From positions 1 to 5,743 of the forward strand of contig CAYJAP010000040.1 in assembly GCA_964368425.1 (NCBI GenBank): DNA of 5,743 bases, read 5' to 3'. The translations under genes and the position numbers were made by a program. Source of the DNA: CAYJAP01 sp964368425. Lineage in GTDB: Bacteria; Bacillota; Clostridia; Christensenellales; UBA1242. Below the pieces are notes generated by a model. It saw only the letters and a program-made list of their open reading frames with translations. It had not been told where the DNA came from and made no database searches. Positions within the stretch are counted from its first letter, which is position 1. Every line of letters begins with the position of its first letter. This document shows, in pieces, positions 1-5,742 of the stretch.

Positions 1-36
1 ATTTTAGAAATAACCTATCTTTTAAAGGGGAGTTAT

Positions 37-495
37 ATGGACAACGTTACCGATAGAAAACAGCGTGATAAAAAATATAACGATTATGTCGAGGCTAAAA
101 TACCGAAAACGAAAAGCTGGCCAACGCTTTTTTACTCTTTTGGCGTTGGTGGTTTAATATGTGTGATTGGACAAGGTATCGTGGATTCTTTAATGGCTAT
201 ATTTCCTAAAATGACGCTAGATGTAGCCAGTGCATGGATGTTATGTGGACTGATATTCTTAGCGAGTTTTCTTACTGGTATAGGAGTATTCGACAAGATA
301 GGAGTATTTGCTGGAGCGGGCACGCTTATTCCTATAACAGGATTTTCAAACTCTATAACTAGTCCTGCGATGGAGTTTAAGAAGGAAGGAATTATATTCG
401 GGTTATGCGTTAAGATGTTCACAGTGGCTGGTCCTGTCATCGTTAACGGTGTCGCGTTATCAGTTATAGTGGGATTAATTTATCTATTTTTCTAG
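37..495 (+). CDS. spoVAC: Stage V sporulation protein AC (DPA channel membrane subunit)
   Basis: SpoVAC is a small multi-pass inner-membrane protein of the forespore/spore. With SpoVAD and SpoVAE it imports dipicolinic acid (DPA) during sporulation and releases it in germination; in B. subtilis it behaves as a mechanosensitive channel (family knowledge). The 152-residue product matches the usual length of about 150. A charged cytosolic N-terminus (residues 1-28) is followed by hydrophobic segments near 31-55, 65-85 and 120-152. The family signatures GGLICVIGQ (38-46) and FAGAGTLIPITGF (91-103) are plain. The ATG at 37 has a strong Shine-Dalgarno, AAAGGGGAG at 24-32, four bases upstream. It is the first gene of the cluster in view, and 14 bases separate it from spoVAD. 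Only 36 bases precede it, too few to show the forespore promoter or an upstream spoVAA/spoVAB. Identification is very secure. Confidence 0.97.
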   Translation: MDNVTDRKQRDKKYNDYVEAKIPKTKSWPTLFYSFGVGGLICVIGQGIVDSLMAIFPKMTLDVASAWMLCGLIFLASFLTGIGVFDKIGVFAGAGTLIPITGFSNSITSPAMEFKKEGIIFGLCVKMFTVAGPVIVNGVALSVIVGLIYLFF

Positions 496-509
496 TTAAG
501 AGAGGGTTT

Positions 510-1559
510 ATGGGTATAAAAGTCGGGGAACAAACAGTTATTTTTGAAAACCCAATCTATGTTAGGGGTTTTTATAGTATTGTAGGGCAGAAAGAGGGAA
601 ACGGTAGCTTCCGCGATTTTTTTGATTACGTGCTGAAGGACGATTTGTTTGATGAAAAAACGTATGAGAAAGCTGAGAGAAAGATGATTGAACAGGCGGT
701 GAGCGGCAGTATTGATAGGGCGAATGTAAATATTAGCGATGTGGATTTATTTCTCAGCGGAGATTTGTTGGATCAGATTATCTCTTCTAGTTTTGCAGCA
801 AGACATTTCAACATACCACATATAGGTTTGTACAGCGCCTGTAGTATAATCACCCAGGGCTTGGCACTGGGGGCGTGCTTGTTAGACGGTTCGTCCATGA
901 AAAACATATTATGTGCTACAGGAAGCCATTTTTCGAGTGCAGAACGTCAGTTCAGATTCCCGCTGGAACTGGGTAACCAGAGACCTCCAACTTCCCAGTG
1001 GACAGTTACTGGAGCGGGTAGTACATTGTTGTCTAAGACTGGTAAATTTAAGATTAAAATTACTAAAGCAACCTTCGGGAAGGTGACAGATTACGGAATA
1101 AAAGACGTAAATAACCTAGGTGCGGTGATGGCTCCAGCGGCAATGGCAACACTCATTGCACATTTTAAGGACACAAAAACTAAACCTAGTGATTATGATT
1201 TAATTCTTACAGGCGACTTGGGTAAGTTGGGGAGTGAGTTGTTAAGAGATTTAATGGAATACCATCACTACGAATTAGGCTCTAACTATGGAGATTGCGG
1301 GCATATGATATTCTCACGTGACCAAAAAACCTTTCAAGGGGCGAGTGGTTCGGGATGTAGTGCAGCAATTCTCAACTCTTATGTGTTTAAAAAGATAGAA
1401 GAAGGAGTGTACAAAAAAGTACTGATGGCGGCAACAGGAGCATTACTAAGTACGTTGAGCAGTCAACAAGGTGAAAGTATCCCTGGAATATGTCATGCAG
1501 TCGTTTTTGAAAGAGATGAGGGAAAAGCAGATAAAAAAACTAAAGGAGATAAAAAATGA
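510..1559 (+). CDS. spoVAD: Stage V sporulation protein AD (DPA-binding, thiolase-fold)
   Basis: SpoVAD is the soluble DPA-binding component of the SpoVA complex, sitting at the spore inner membrane with SpoVAC and SpoVAE. It has a thiolase/ketoacyl-synthase III-like fold but no established condensing activity (family knowledge). The 349-residue product shows the conserved N-terminal segment with IYVRGFYSIVG (16-26). The thiolase-like cysteine lies in YSACSIITQGLALGA (108-122; Cys111). TSQWTVTGAGS (161-171) and the C-terminal GASGSGCSAAILNSYV (277-292) are also typical. The start ATG at 510 has Shine-Dalgarno AAGAGAGGG at 498-506. The protein runs slightly longer than the usual 335-340 residues because of a lysine-rich tail (about 336-349). 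The DNA for that tail also contains the ribosome binding site of spoVAE. The last four bases overlap spoVAE (ATGA), so coupled translation is likely. Identification is secure. Confidence 0.97.
   Translation: MGIKVGEQTVIFENPIYVRGFYSIVGQKEGNGSFRDFFDYVLKDDLFDEKTYEKAERKMIEQAVSGSIDRANVNISDVDLFLSGDLLDQIISSSFAARHFNIPHIGLYSACSIITQGLALGACLLDGSSMKNILCATGSHFSSAERQFRFPLELGNQRPPTSQWTVTGAGSTLLSKTGKFKIKITKATFGKVTDYGIKDVNNLGAVMAPAAMATLIAHFKDTKTKPSDYDLILTGDLGKLGSELLRDLMEYHHYELGSNYGDCGHMIFSRDQKTFQGASGSGCSAAILNSYVFKKIEEGVYKKVLMAATGALLSTLSSQQGESIPGICHAVVFERDEGKADKKTKGDKK
1542..1559 (+). promoter_or_regulatory. Internal ribosome binding site and ATGA start/stop overlap, spoVAD to spoVAE
   Basis: The bases AAAGGAGAT (1542-1550) form a near-perfect Shine-Dalgarno five bases before the spoVAE ATG at 1556-1558. 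The spoVAD stop TGA (1557-1559) shares two bases with that ATG. The site lies wholly inside the lysine-rich end of spoVAD, so ribosomes finishing spoVAD can restart directly on spoVAE. This arrangement usually keeps subunit amounts in proportion (inference). Confidence 0.85.
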
Positions 1560-1924
1560 TTTGGTTAATGTATTTAAAAGTTTTTTTGGTCGGTGGATTT
1601 ATCTGTATGTTAGGACAAATTCTTATCATTAAAACAAAAATAACTAGTTCAAGGATATTAGTGTTATTTGTATCTGTAGGAGTAATAATGGAGGCTCTAG
1701 GGTTATATCAACCGTTGGTAGATTTTGCTGGAGCGGGAGTGACAGTTCCGATAACTGGATTTGGCAGAAGTCTGGCAAAAGGGGCGATCGAAGGGGTAAA
1801 ACAACAGGGAGTACTGGGTGTTCTCATGGGAGGACTTACTGCAACTGCGGCTGGAATTACTGTAGCGGTGGTATCTGCTTACCTATTCGCGCTAGTATTT
1901 AGCAGTAAAACAAAAAAATATTAA
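1556..1924 (+). CDS. spoVAE: Stage V sporulation protein AE (SpoVAEb type, DPA channel subunit)
   Basis: This is the second small membrane subunit of the SpoVA DPA channel, corresponding to B. subtilis SpoVAEb rather than the soluble SpoVAEa. The 122-residue product is close to the usual 116. It has hydrophobic segments near 5-25, 33-50, 55-70 and 85-115, and ends in a short lysine-rich cytosolic tail. Clear family signatures are FLVGGFICMLGQ (10-21), SRILVLFVSVGVI (32-44), LVDFAGAGVTVPITGFG (54-70) and GGLTATAAGI (92-101). It is visibly related to SpoVAC, sharing the GGxICxxGQ and FAGAG-PITGF motifs. The ATG at 1556 overlaps the spoVAD stop and has its own Shine-Dalgarno; an in-frame ATG at 1568 is a less likely start. 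It is the last spoVA gene here: no spoVAEa or spoVAF follows. Identification is secure. Confidence 0.96.
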   Translation: MIWLMYLKVFLVGGFICMLGQILIIKTKITSSRILVLFVSVGVIMEALGLYQPLVDFAGAGVTVPITGFGRSLAKGAIEGVKQQGVLGVLMGGLTATAAGITVAVVSAYLFALVFSSKTKKY

Positions 1925-1927
1925 TCA

Positions 1928-1947
1928 CGATTAACCAAATTTAATCG
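1928..1947. repeat. Inverted repeat after spoVAE, possible weak terminator or protein site
   Basis: CGATTAA (1928-1934) pairs with TTAATCG (1941-1947) across a six-base loop. A further TTAATC copy at 1921-1926 overlaps the spoVAE stop codon and forms a second, near-palindromic pair with GATTAA. The stem is short and AT-rich. The only T-run (1971-1977) begins more than 20 bases downstream, so it is not a canonical intrinsic terminator. It is the only structure I see where transcription of the spoVA genes would be expected to end. Confidence 0.35.
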
Positions 1948-1956
1948 GTATTTCAT

Positions 1957-1986
1957 TTGCTTATCCAGTGTTTTTTTAGTTATAAT
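1957..1986 (+). promoter_or_regulatory. Candidate sigma-A promoter for the 2033 gene
   Basis: A perfect -10 hexamer TATAAT (1981-1986) lies 18 bases after a weak -35, TTGCTT (1957-1962). It would give a transcription start near 1993 and a leader of about 40 bases. The region is very AT-rich, so the -10 match may be chance. I found no convincing SigF or SigG promoter in the same gap. Confidence 0.4.
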
Positions 1987-2032
1987 AATATATATAAATT
2001 GACTTGCACATTTTATATATTAAGAGGGAGCA

Positions 2033-2533
2033 ATGGGAAAGCCGACAGAAGAAAAGGAAGAGAAAAATATTTCTCCCAACGATGACGTAGTTTTGTCTGA
2101 CGAGCAAATACTTGCTCAAAAGAGAGCTTGGGAAGAGAAACAGAGAGAACTGTTAAAAGGTGTTAAAGCATCTGATGACCAGACTAGCAAGATTAAAATA
2201 GTATATTTTTTTGCTATTCTTACAGTTCTGTTTTTGGTTGCTATTATTTTTATCATAGGCTACACTCTTTCGCCAGAGAAAAATCCTAACATAGTGAAGA
2301 TAGATATTCCGCAGTACGATTTTTGTACGATTGAGATTGCGGATAATAGTAGTATAGAGATGGTAAAAGGTTCGCCATTCACTTTTAGAGTTATACCAAA
2401 GGAAGGCTATACTAAAACAGATTTTTTAGTTTCTTTCAAAGGAAGTAGGTTGACGGAAGAAAACGGTAAATATCTTATATCGGCTTTCTATGGAACAGAA
2501 GAAGAAATATTGGAAGTTATTCTAATAGTATAA
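2033..2533 (+). CDS. Uncharacterised single-pass membrane protein with C-terminal extracytoplasmic domain
   Basis: I do not recognise a named family. The 166-residue product starts with a highly charged, Lys/Glu-rich segment (1-54). This includes a probable amphipathic helix at about 22-45. One strongly hydrophobic membrane segment follows (about 55-79), then an outer domain of about 85 residues. Lysines just before the membrane segment suggest the N-terminus is inside. There is no signal-peptidase site, so it should be a membrane-anchored protein. The outer part contains GSPFTFRVIPKEGY (113-126), then LTEENGKYLI (140-149). This rhythm resembles single beta-sandwich repeats of Gram-positive surface proteins, though that is pattern recognition only. 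The ATG at 2033 has Shine-Dalgarno AAGAGGGAG (2022-2030) two bases upstream. It sits between spoVAE and the convergent yunB, and ends at a shared terminator. A sporulation role is possible from position but unproven. Confidence 0.85.
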   Translation: MGKPTEEKEEKNISPNDDVVLSDEQILAQKRAWEEKQRELLKGVKASDDQTSKIKIVYFFAILTVLFLVAIIFIIGYTLSPEKNPNIVKIDIPQYDFCTIEIADNSSIEMVKGSPFTFRVIPKEGYTKTDFLVSFKGSRLTEENGKYLISAFYGTEEEILEVILIV

Positions 2534-2545
2534 ATTCATATTAAT

Positions 2546-2572
2546 AAAAGCTACCATCATGGTAGCTTTTTT
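2546..2572. terminator. Bidirectional intrinsic terminator between the 2033 gene and yunB
   Basis: A ten-base-pair stem, AAAAGCTACC (2546-2555) with GGTAGCTTTT (2561-2570), encloses a five-base loop. On the plus strand it runs into six T residues (2567-2572). On the minus strand the stem ends in four T residues followed by AT-rich sequence, so it can also stop transcription from yunB. The yunB stop codon (2571-2573) abuts the hairpin, so one element serves both convergent genes. Confidence 0.9.
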
Positions 2573-3254
2573 ACGGAACTAAATTTAATAGCGGGTCTAG
2601 CTTATCATAGTAGAGGTAAGTTTGAGGAACTTTTCCGACAATGATACTCTCAGATATAAGTACCTGCTGCTCCGTGCTGAATTTATAGTTTAATAAGGGG
2701 AGCACTACGCCCACTTCTGCTTTTATATTTAAATATATTTTGTGGTTTGTTTGGTTAATTCCTGCACTCTCAAATTGGCTTAAAAACGAGCAAAGTACTG
2801 AGCCTATAGGTTTAATGAAAATATTTACTATAGGTCCTCTTCCCACCATCATCGGTATGCCTGAAAAGTTTCCTAAAGGTACTTGTATACCACCACTTCC
2901 ATACTGTTCGATACGTCGCTCAGTAGTCTGTGCTAAATCTCGGCTAAGGTTATTTATCTCTAGAGCGTTGGCGTATATCAACGATACATTGCCGTCGTTG
3001 TCATAAACTATCTCTATTAAATCATCGTAGATAATGCTGTTCATTACAACGTCAGCTATAGCGGAGTTAATTGCCTTACTGACTATTGCATCACTTTTAA
3101 CTTCTACGGTATTTAAGATAACAGGGTTAACTGTAATTGCAAACAGAAAATATATAAGTCCAGCGAAAAGAAGTAAGGAGACAAAAATAATGAGAACTTT
3201 TTTCCTTCTCAAAAAATTTTTAAAACGTCCTCTTAACTTTCCTCTTCTACACAT
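2571..3254 (-). CDS. yunB: Sporulation protein YunB-like
   Basis: YunB-family proteins are conserved in endospore formers; B. subtilis yunB is SigE-controlled in the mother cell and its biochemical role is unknown (family knowledge). The 227-residue product has an Arg/Lys-rich N-terminus (2-19), one membrane segment (about 19-40) and an extracytoplasmic remainder. Family-like features are the NPVILNTVEVKSDAIVSKAIN stretch near 43-63 and a DNDGNVSLIYANALEIN stretch near 85-101. Further matches are IQVPLGNFSGIPMMVGRGP (123-141) and a near C-terminal IIVGKVPQTYL (204-214). It is a little shorter than the B. subtilis protein (about 250). The ATG at 3254 keeps the arginine-rich N-terminus, and an in-frame TAA lies only three codons upstream. 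However, no Shine-Dalgarno precedes this ATG, and a SigE-like promoter ends just before it. A leaderless start or an internal non-ATG start such as the TTG at codon 15 must be considered. Confidence 0.88.
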   Translation of the reverse strand: MCRRGKLRGRFKNFLRRKKVLIIFVSLLLFAGLIYFLFAITVNPVILNTVEVKSDAIVSKAINSAIADVVMNSIIYDDLIEIVYDNDGNVSLIYANALEINNLSRDLAQTTERRIEQYGSGGIQVPLGNFSGIPMMVGRGPIVNIFIKPIGSVLCSFLSQFESAGINQTNHKIYLNIKAEVGVVLPLLNYKFSTEQQVLISESIIVGKVPQTYLYYDKLDPLLNLVP

Positions 3255-3259
3255 ATAAA

Positions 3260-3286
3260 ATTATATGCTGGACAAGGTATACTTAT
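3260..3286 (-). promoter_or_regulatory. Candidate SigE-type promoter for yunB
   Basis: On the minus strand, CATATAAT (3267-3260) resembles the SigE -10 consensus CATACAnT. It is preceded after 16 bases by ATA (3286-3284), the core of the SigE -35. This fits the mother-cell control known for B. subtilis yunB. The embedded TATAAT could also serve sigma-A, but no matching -35 hexamer lies 16-18 bases upstream. Predicted initiation falls at or next to the ATG at 3254. Confidence 0.5.
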
Positions 3287-3318
3287 GTTGCAGATATTAG
3301 CTTTACTCTCGTAATTTA

Positions 3319-3347
3319 TTGATTTAACTTCTGTTATGTGATATTAT
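3319..3347 (+). promoter_or_regulatory. Sigma-A promoter of the cysteine desulfurase-thiI operon
   Basis: The -35 TTGATT (3319-3324) and -10 TATTAT (3342-3347) are 17 bases apart, with an extended -10 TG dinucleotide at 3339-3340. Transcription would start near 3354, giving a leader of about 20 bases that holds the Shine-Dalgarno. It diverges from the yunB promoter. The roughly 120-base gap shows no riboswitch-like structure and has no room for one downstream of the start. Confidence 0.7.
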
Positions 3348-3362
3348 ATTTTGTGTAAATAT

Positions 3363-3377
3363 CAGGAGCTCAAAATG
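3363..3377 (+). promoter_or_regulatory. Ribosome binding site fixing the desulfurase start at 3375
   Basis: CAGGAG (3363-3368) lies six bases before ATG (3375-3377). An in-frame TTG at 3351 would add eight residues but lacks a Shine-Dalgarno and lies at or before the predicted transcription start. The ATG gives MIFFDNASTT, the normal beginning of this enzyme family. Confidence 0.88.
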
Positions 3378-4487
3378 ATTTTTTTCGATAATGCAAGTAC
3401 AACAAATATAGATGCTGCAGTTCTAGATACTTTTATCAGAACTAGTAAAGAGAGGGGATACAACCCTTCAGCTTTATATTCTCTTGGTGTTGATGCCCAT
3501 AAGATTATTGACGAATCGAAACAGTCTTTACTGCGTTGCTTAGGTGGAATGAGTACCGATAATATTATCTTTACAAGTGGAGCAACTGAAAGTAATAATC
3601 AGGCGCTGTTCGGGTGCATTACCAAAAATAGTAAAGTGCTTGTATCAGAGGGAGAACATCCATCAGTTTATAATACGTCCAAAGAATTATCTAGCAGGGG
3701 ATACAATGTTTCTTACGTGAAACTAACTCGCTCCGGACAAGTTGACATCGATGATTTTACACGTAAGATGACGCCCGATACGTCGTTTGTCAGTGTGATA
3801 CACGTAAGTAATGAGACGGGAGCAGTTAATGATATAAAGCAGTTACTGGCTATCGCTAAGAAAATAAACCCTAAAGTTATATTCCACTCAGATGGAGTAC
3901 AAGCTTTTGGTAAGATTCCTTTTAAGGTATGTGACATAGATGTAGATTTATTCTCTATCAGTGCACATAAAATAGGCGGACCTAAGGGTGTAGGAGCTCT
4001 CTACGTGAAAAAAGGAGTTGCTGTAAAACCTATACTGTTTGGTGGCGGACAGGAAAGAGGGTTGAGGAGTGGTACAGAGAACGTTGCTGGAATTGCTGCT
4101 TTTGTTACGGCTGCAGAAATGAAATGTAAGAATGTTGATAAAAACTATAAGAAAGTTACAGAAATAAAGCGTCAGCTGATAGAGTTATGTAGAGAAAAAT
4201 TTCCTACTTTTACTGTCAATGGTTCAAGCGATTCTCCTTATATTTTGTCTTGTAGCTTTGGAACAATCAAAGGAGAAACGCTGTTACATTTTCTGGAGAG
4301 TAAGCAAATATATGTTAGTAACGGCTCAGCATGTAGTAGTAAAAATGCAGATAATCGTGTACTGTCGGCCATGGGAGTTGACACGCGAACTCGAGACAGC
4401 AGTATAAGGGTTAGTTTCTCAGATAAAAATAGTGTGGAAGAAGTTAATATGTTTGTGCATGAGGTTGGAAAAATAGTAAAAAAGTAG
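3375..4487 (+). CDS. nifS: Cysteine desulfurase (NifS/NifZ type, partner of ThiI)
   Basis: This PLP-dependent class V aminotransferase-fold enzyme converts L-cysteine to alanine and carries the sulfur as a persulfide on its own cysteine. The 370-residue product has the expected motifs in order. DNASTT (5-10) opens the protein and SGATESNN (68-75) follows. EHPSV (94-98) carries the PLP-stacking His95, and HVSNETGA (143-150) has Asn146. SDGVQAFGK (172-180) has Asp173 and Gln176. The PLP lysine is Lys199 in SAHKIGGPKG, followed by RSGTENV (231-237). The mobile active-site cysteine is Cys320 in NGSACSS. thiI follows after six bases, so by context this is the dedicated sulfur donor for ThiI, like B. 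subtilis NifZ, rather than the SUF/ISC cluster desulfurase. No iron-sulfur scaffold gene is adjacent. Family is certain; the NifZ role is inferred from context. Confidence 0.95.
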   Translation: MIFFDNASTTNIDAAVLDTFIRTSKERGYNPSALYSLGVDAHKIIDESKQSLLRCLGGMSTDNIIFTSGATESNNQALFGCITKNSKVLVSEGEHPSVYNTSKELSSRGYNVSYVKLTRSGQVDIDDFTRKMTPDTSFVSVIHVSNETGAVNDIKQLLAIAKKINPKVIFHSDGVQAFGKIPFKVCDIDVDLFSISAHKIGGPKGVGALYVKKGVAVKPILFGGGQERGLRSGTENVAGIAAFVTAAEMKCKNVDKNYKKVTEIKRQLIELCREKFPTFTVNGSSDSPYILSCSFGTIKGETLLHFLESKQIYVSNGSACSSKNADNRVLSAMGVDTRTRDSSIRVSFSDKNSVEEVNMFVHEVGKIVKK

Positions 4488-4496
4488 GTGGACATG
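4486..4496 (+). promoter_or_regulatory. Ribosome binding site overlapping the desulfurase stop; thiI start at 4494
   Basis: AGGTGG (4486-4491) overlaps the desulfurase stop TAG (4485-4487) and precedes ATG at 4494-4496. The in-frame GTG at 4488 would add only two residues and has no Shine-Dalgarno upstream, so 4494 is preferred. The spacing is short and the match imperfect, which suggests translation depends on ribosomes arriving from the upstream gene. Confidence 0.6.
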
Positions 4497-5654
4497 GATA
4501 AAAAGTGTGTGTTAATTAGATACGGAGAAATTTACCTAAAAGGTAAAAATAGAGGATATTTTGAAAATTCTCTTATTTCTAATATTAAGAAAAGTCTTAC
4601 TGGGATAGAGTGTTATGTATATAAAATCTCAGGTCGCTTTTTGTTGTCAGATTACGATGAGAGTAACGAAAATTACATCTTATCCAAGTTGTCGAATGTG
4701 TTTGGAATACAATCTTTTAGTAAGGTTATAGAGATAGATACTAATCAGGTTGACATCGAAAATTTCTGTAAGAATATTGAGATAACGGATAAAACATTTA
4801 AAGTAGAAGTTAAAAGGGCAGATAAAAGTTTTCCTATGACATCTCCACAGTTAGAAGCTCATTTGGGAGGGATTGTACTAAGCCGAAGTCCTGAGTTAAA
4901 GGTAGATTTGTTCAACCCCGAGAAAATAATTTATATAGATATTCGCGAAAACAAAAAGACGTATATATTCCATGAGATAATTAAAGGGGCAGGAGGAATG
5001 CCTGTAGGCACGAGTGGAAAGGGAATGTTACTATTGAGTGGTGGTATAGACAGTCCGGTTGCAGGTTACATGATGGCCAAAAGAGGGATGAAGCTAGATG
5101 CTATATATTTCCATAGCTTTCCTTATACTGGCGAACAGGCAAAACAGAAAGTAATTAAACTCGCTGAAATCTTGAAAGAATACTCTCACGATATACGTTT
5201 GCACGTAGTTCCTTTTACAAAAATTCAAGAAACTATTAACGAAAAATGCTCAGTTGAGTTTATGATAACCATCATGCGTAGGTTTATGATGAGAATTGCT
5301 GAGCGTGTAGCCACAGATAAGAATGCTAAGGCGCTGATAACAGGTGAGAACTTGGCACAGGTTGCGTCACAGACTGTAGAGAGTATGACTGTTACAGAAG
5401 ATGTTGTGAATAATATTCCTGTGTTCAGACCGTTAATAGCTTACGATAAAGAAGAGATTATAACGGTTGCAAAAAAGATTGGTTCATTCGAGACATCTAT
5501 TTTACCTTTTGAGGATTGTTGTACGGTTTTTGTTCCTGAACATCCCGTTACGAAACCTAAAGTGTATAGAGCAGAACGTGAAGAAAGTAAAATACCTAAT
5601 ATGGAAGAATTGATAGCGACAGCGGTAGAAAATATAGAAATAATAGACATTTAA
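4494..5654 (+). CDS. thiI: tRNA 4-thiouridine synthetase ThiI (short form, no rhodanese domain)
   Basis: ThiI adenylates uridine 8 of tRNA and replaces its oxygen with sulfur to form 4-thiouridine. The 386-residue product has the N-terminal ferredoxin-like segment RYGEIYLKGKNR (9-20) and a THUMP RNA-binding domain (about 55-165). The PP-loop ATPase domain follows, with LLLSGGIDSPVAGYMMAKRG (179-198) and LITGENLAQVASQT (281-294). The conserved LPFEDCCTVF (337-346) supplies Cys342/Cys343 near the position of the conserved ATPase-domain cysteine. The protein stops soon after, lacking the C-terminal rhodanese domain that takes E. coli ThiI to 482 residues. In short forms the partner desulfurase hands sulfur directly to the PP-loop domain (known for B. 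subtilis NifZ-ThiI), and that partner is encoded immediately upstream. Short forms are normal in Firmicutes, so this is not a truncation. A role in thiamin thiazole synthesis cannot be inferred from the short form. Confidence 0.97.
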   Translation: MDKKCVLIRYGEIYLKGKNRGYFENSLISNIKKSLTGIECYVYKISGRFLLSDYDESNENYILSKLSNVFGIQSFSKVIEIDTNQVDIENFCKNIEITDKTFKVEVKRADKSFPMTSPQLEAHLGGIVLSRSPELKVDLFNPEKIIYIDIRENKKTYIFHEIIKGAGGMPVGTSGKGMLLLSGGIDSPVAGYMMAKRGMKLDAIYFHSFPYTGEQAKQKVIKLAEILKEYSHDIRLHVVPFTKIQETINEKCSVEFMITIMRRFMMRIAERVATDKNAKALITGENLAQVASQTVESMTVTEDVVNNIPVFRPLIAYDKEEIITVAKKIGSFETSILPFEDCCTVFVPEHPVTKPKVYRAEREESKIPNMEELIATAVENIEIIDI

Positions 5655-5676
5655 AAATCTCTTAGGAGATTTTTTT
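5653..5676 (+). terminator. Intrinsic terminator after thiI
   Basis: AAAATCTC (5654-5661) pairs with GAGATTTT (5666-5673) around a four-base loop and runs into T residues up to 5676. The stem begins within the thiI stop codon (5652-5654). The GC content of the stem is low, so termination may be incomplete, but it is a standard hairpin plus T-tract ending the two-gene operon. Confidence 0.8.
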
Positions 5677-5713
5677 AAGCTAAATGTTTTGTTTTCTTAG
5701 ATAAGTTATTTAA

Positions 5714-5742
5714 TTGACTTTTGTATGGCTATATAATATACT
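5714..5742 (+). promoter_or_regulatory. Sigma-A promoter facing out of the window
   Basis: TTGACT (5714-5719) and TATACT (5737-5742) are spaced by exactly 17 bases, each one mismatch from consensus. An overlapping TATAAT (5732-5737) is too close to the same -35 to be the partner. The promoter follows the thiI terminator and must drive a gene beginning beyond the right edge, which cannot be seen. Confidence 0.65.

Noticed and set aside
132..440. Minus-strand open frame of about 100 codons inside spoVAC
   Set aside because: It is a shadow of the conserved spoVAC frame, with no ribosome binding site or recognisable protein features.
1999..2021. TTGACT (1999-2004) followed by TATATT (2016-2021) as a promoter for the 2033 gene
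   Set aside because: The spacer is only 11 bases, too short for sigma-A, and initiation would fall at or past the ribosome binding site.
2740..3258. Open frames on the plus strand at 2740-3006 and 3034-3258
   Set aside because: They lie antisense inside yunB, have no ribosome binding site and resemble no protein; the minus-strand frame is clearly the coding one.
3253..3266. Palindrome ATATAA-AA-TTATAT over the yunB start and -10
   Set aside because: In such an AT-rich stretch this is expected by chance, and it is explained by the -10 element.
4488..4493. GTG at 4488 as the thiI start
   Set aside because: It has no Shine-Dalgarno upstream and adds only two residues; ATG at 4494 is preceded by AGGTGG.
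3741..4759. GTTGACATCGA occurring once in the desulfurase gene and once in thiI
   Set aside because: It is an isolated 11-base match encoding Val-Asp-Ile in both reading frames, with no surrounding similarity; coincidence is sufficient.
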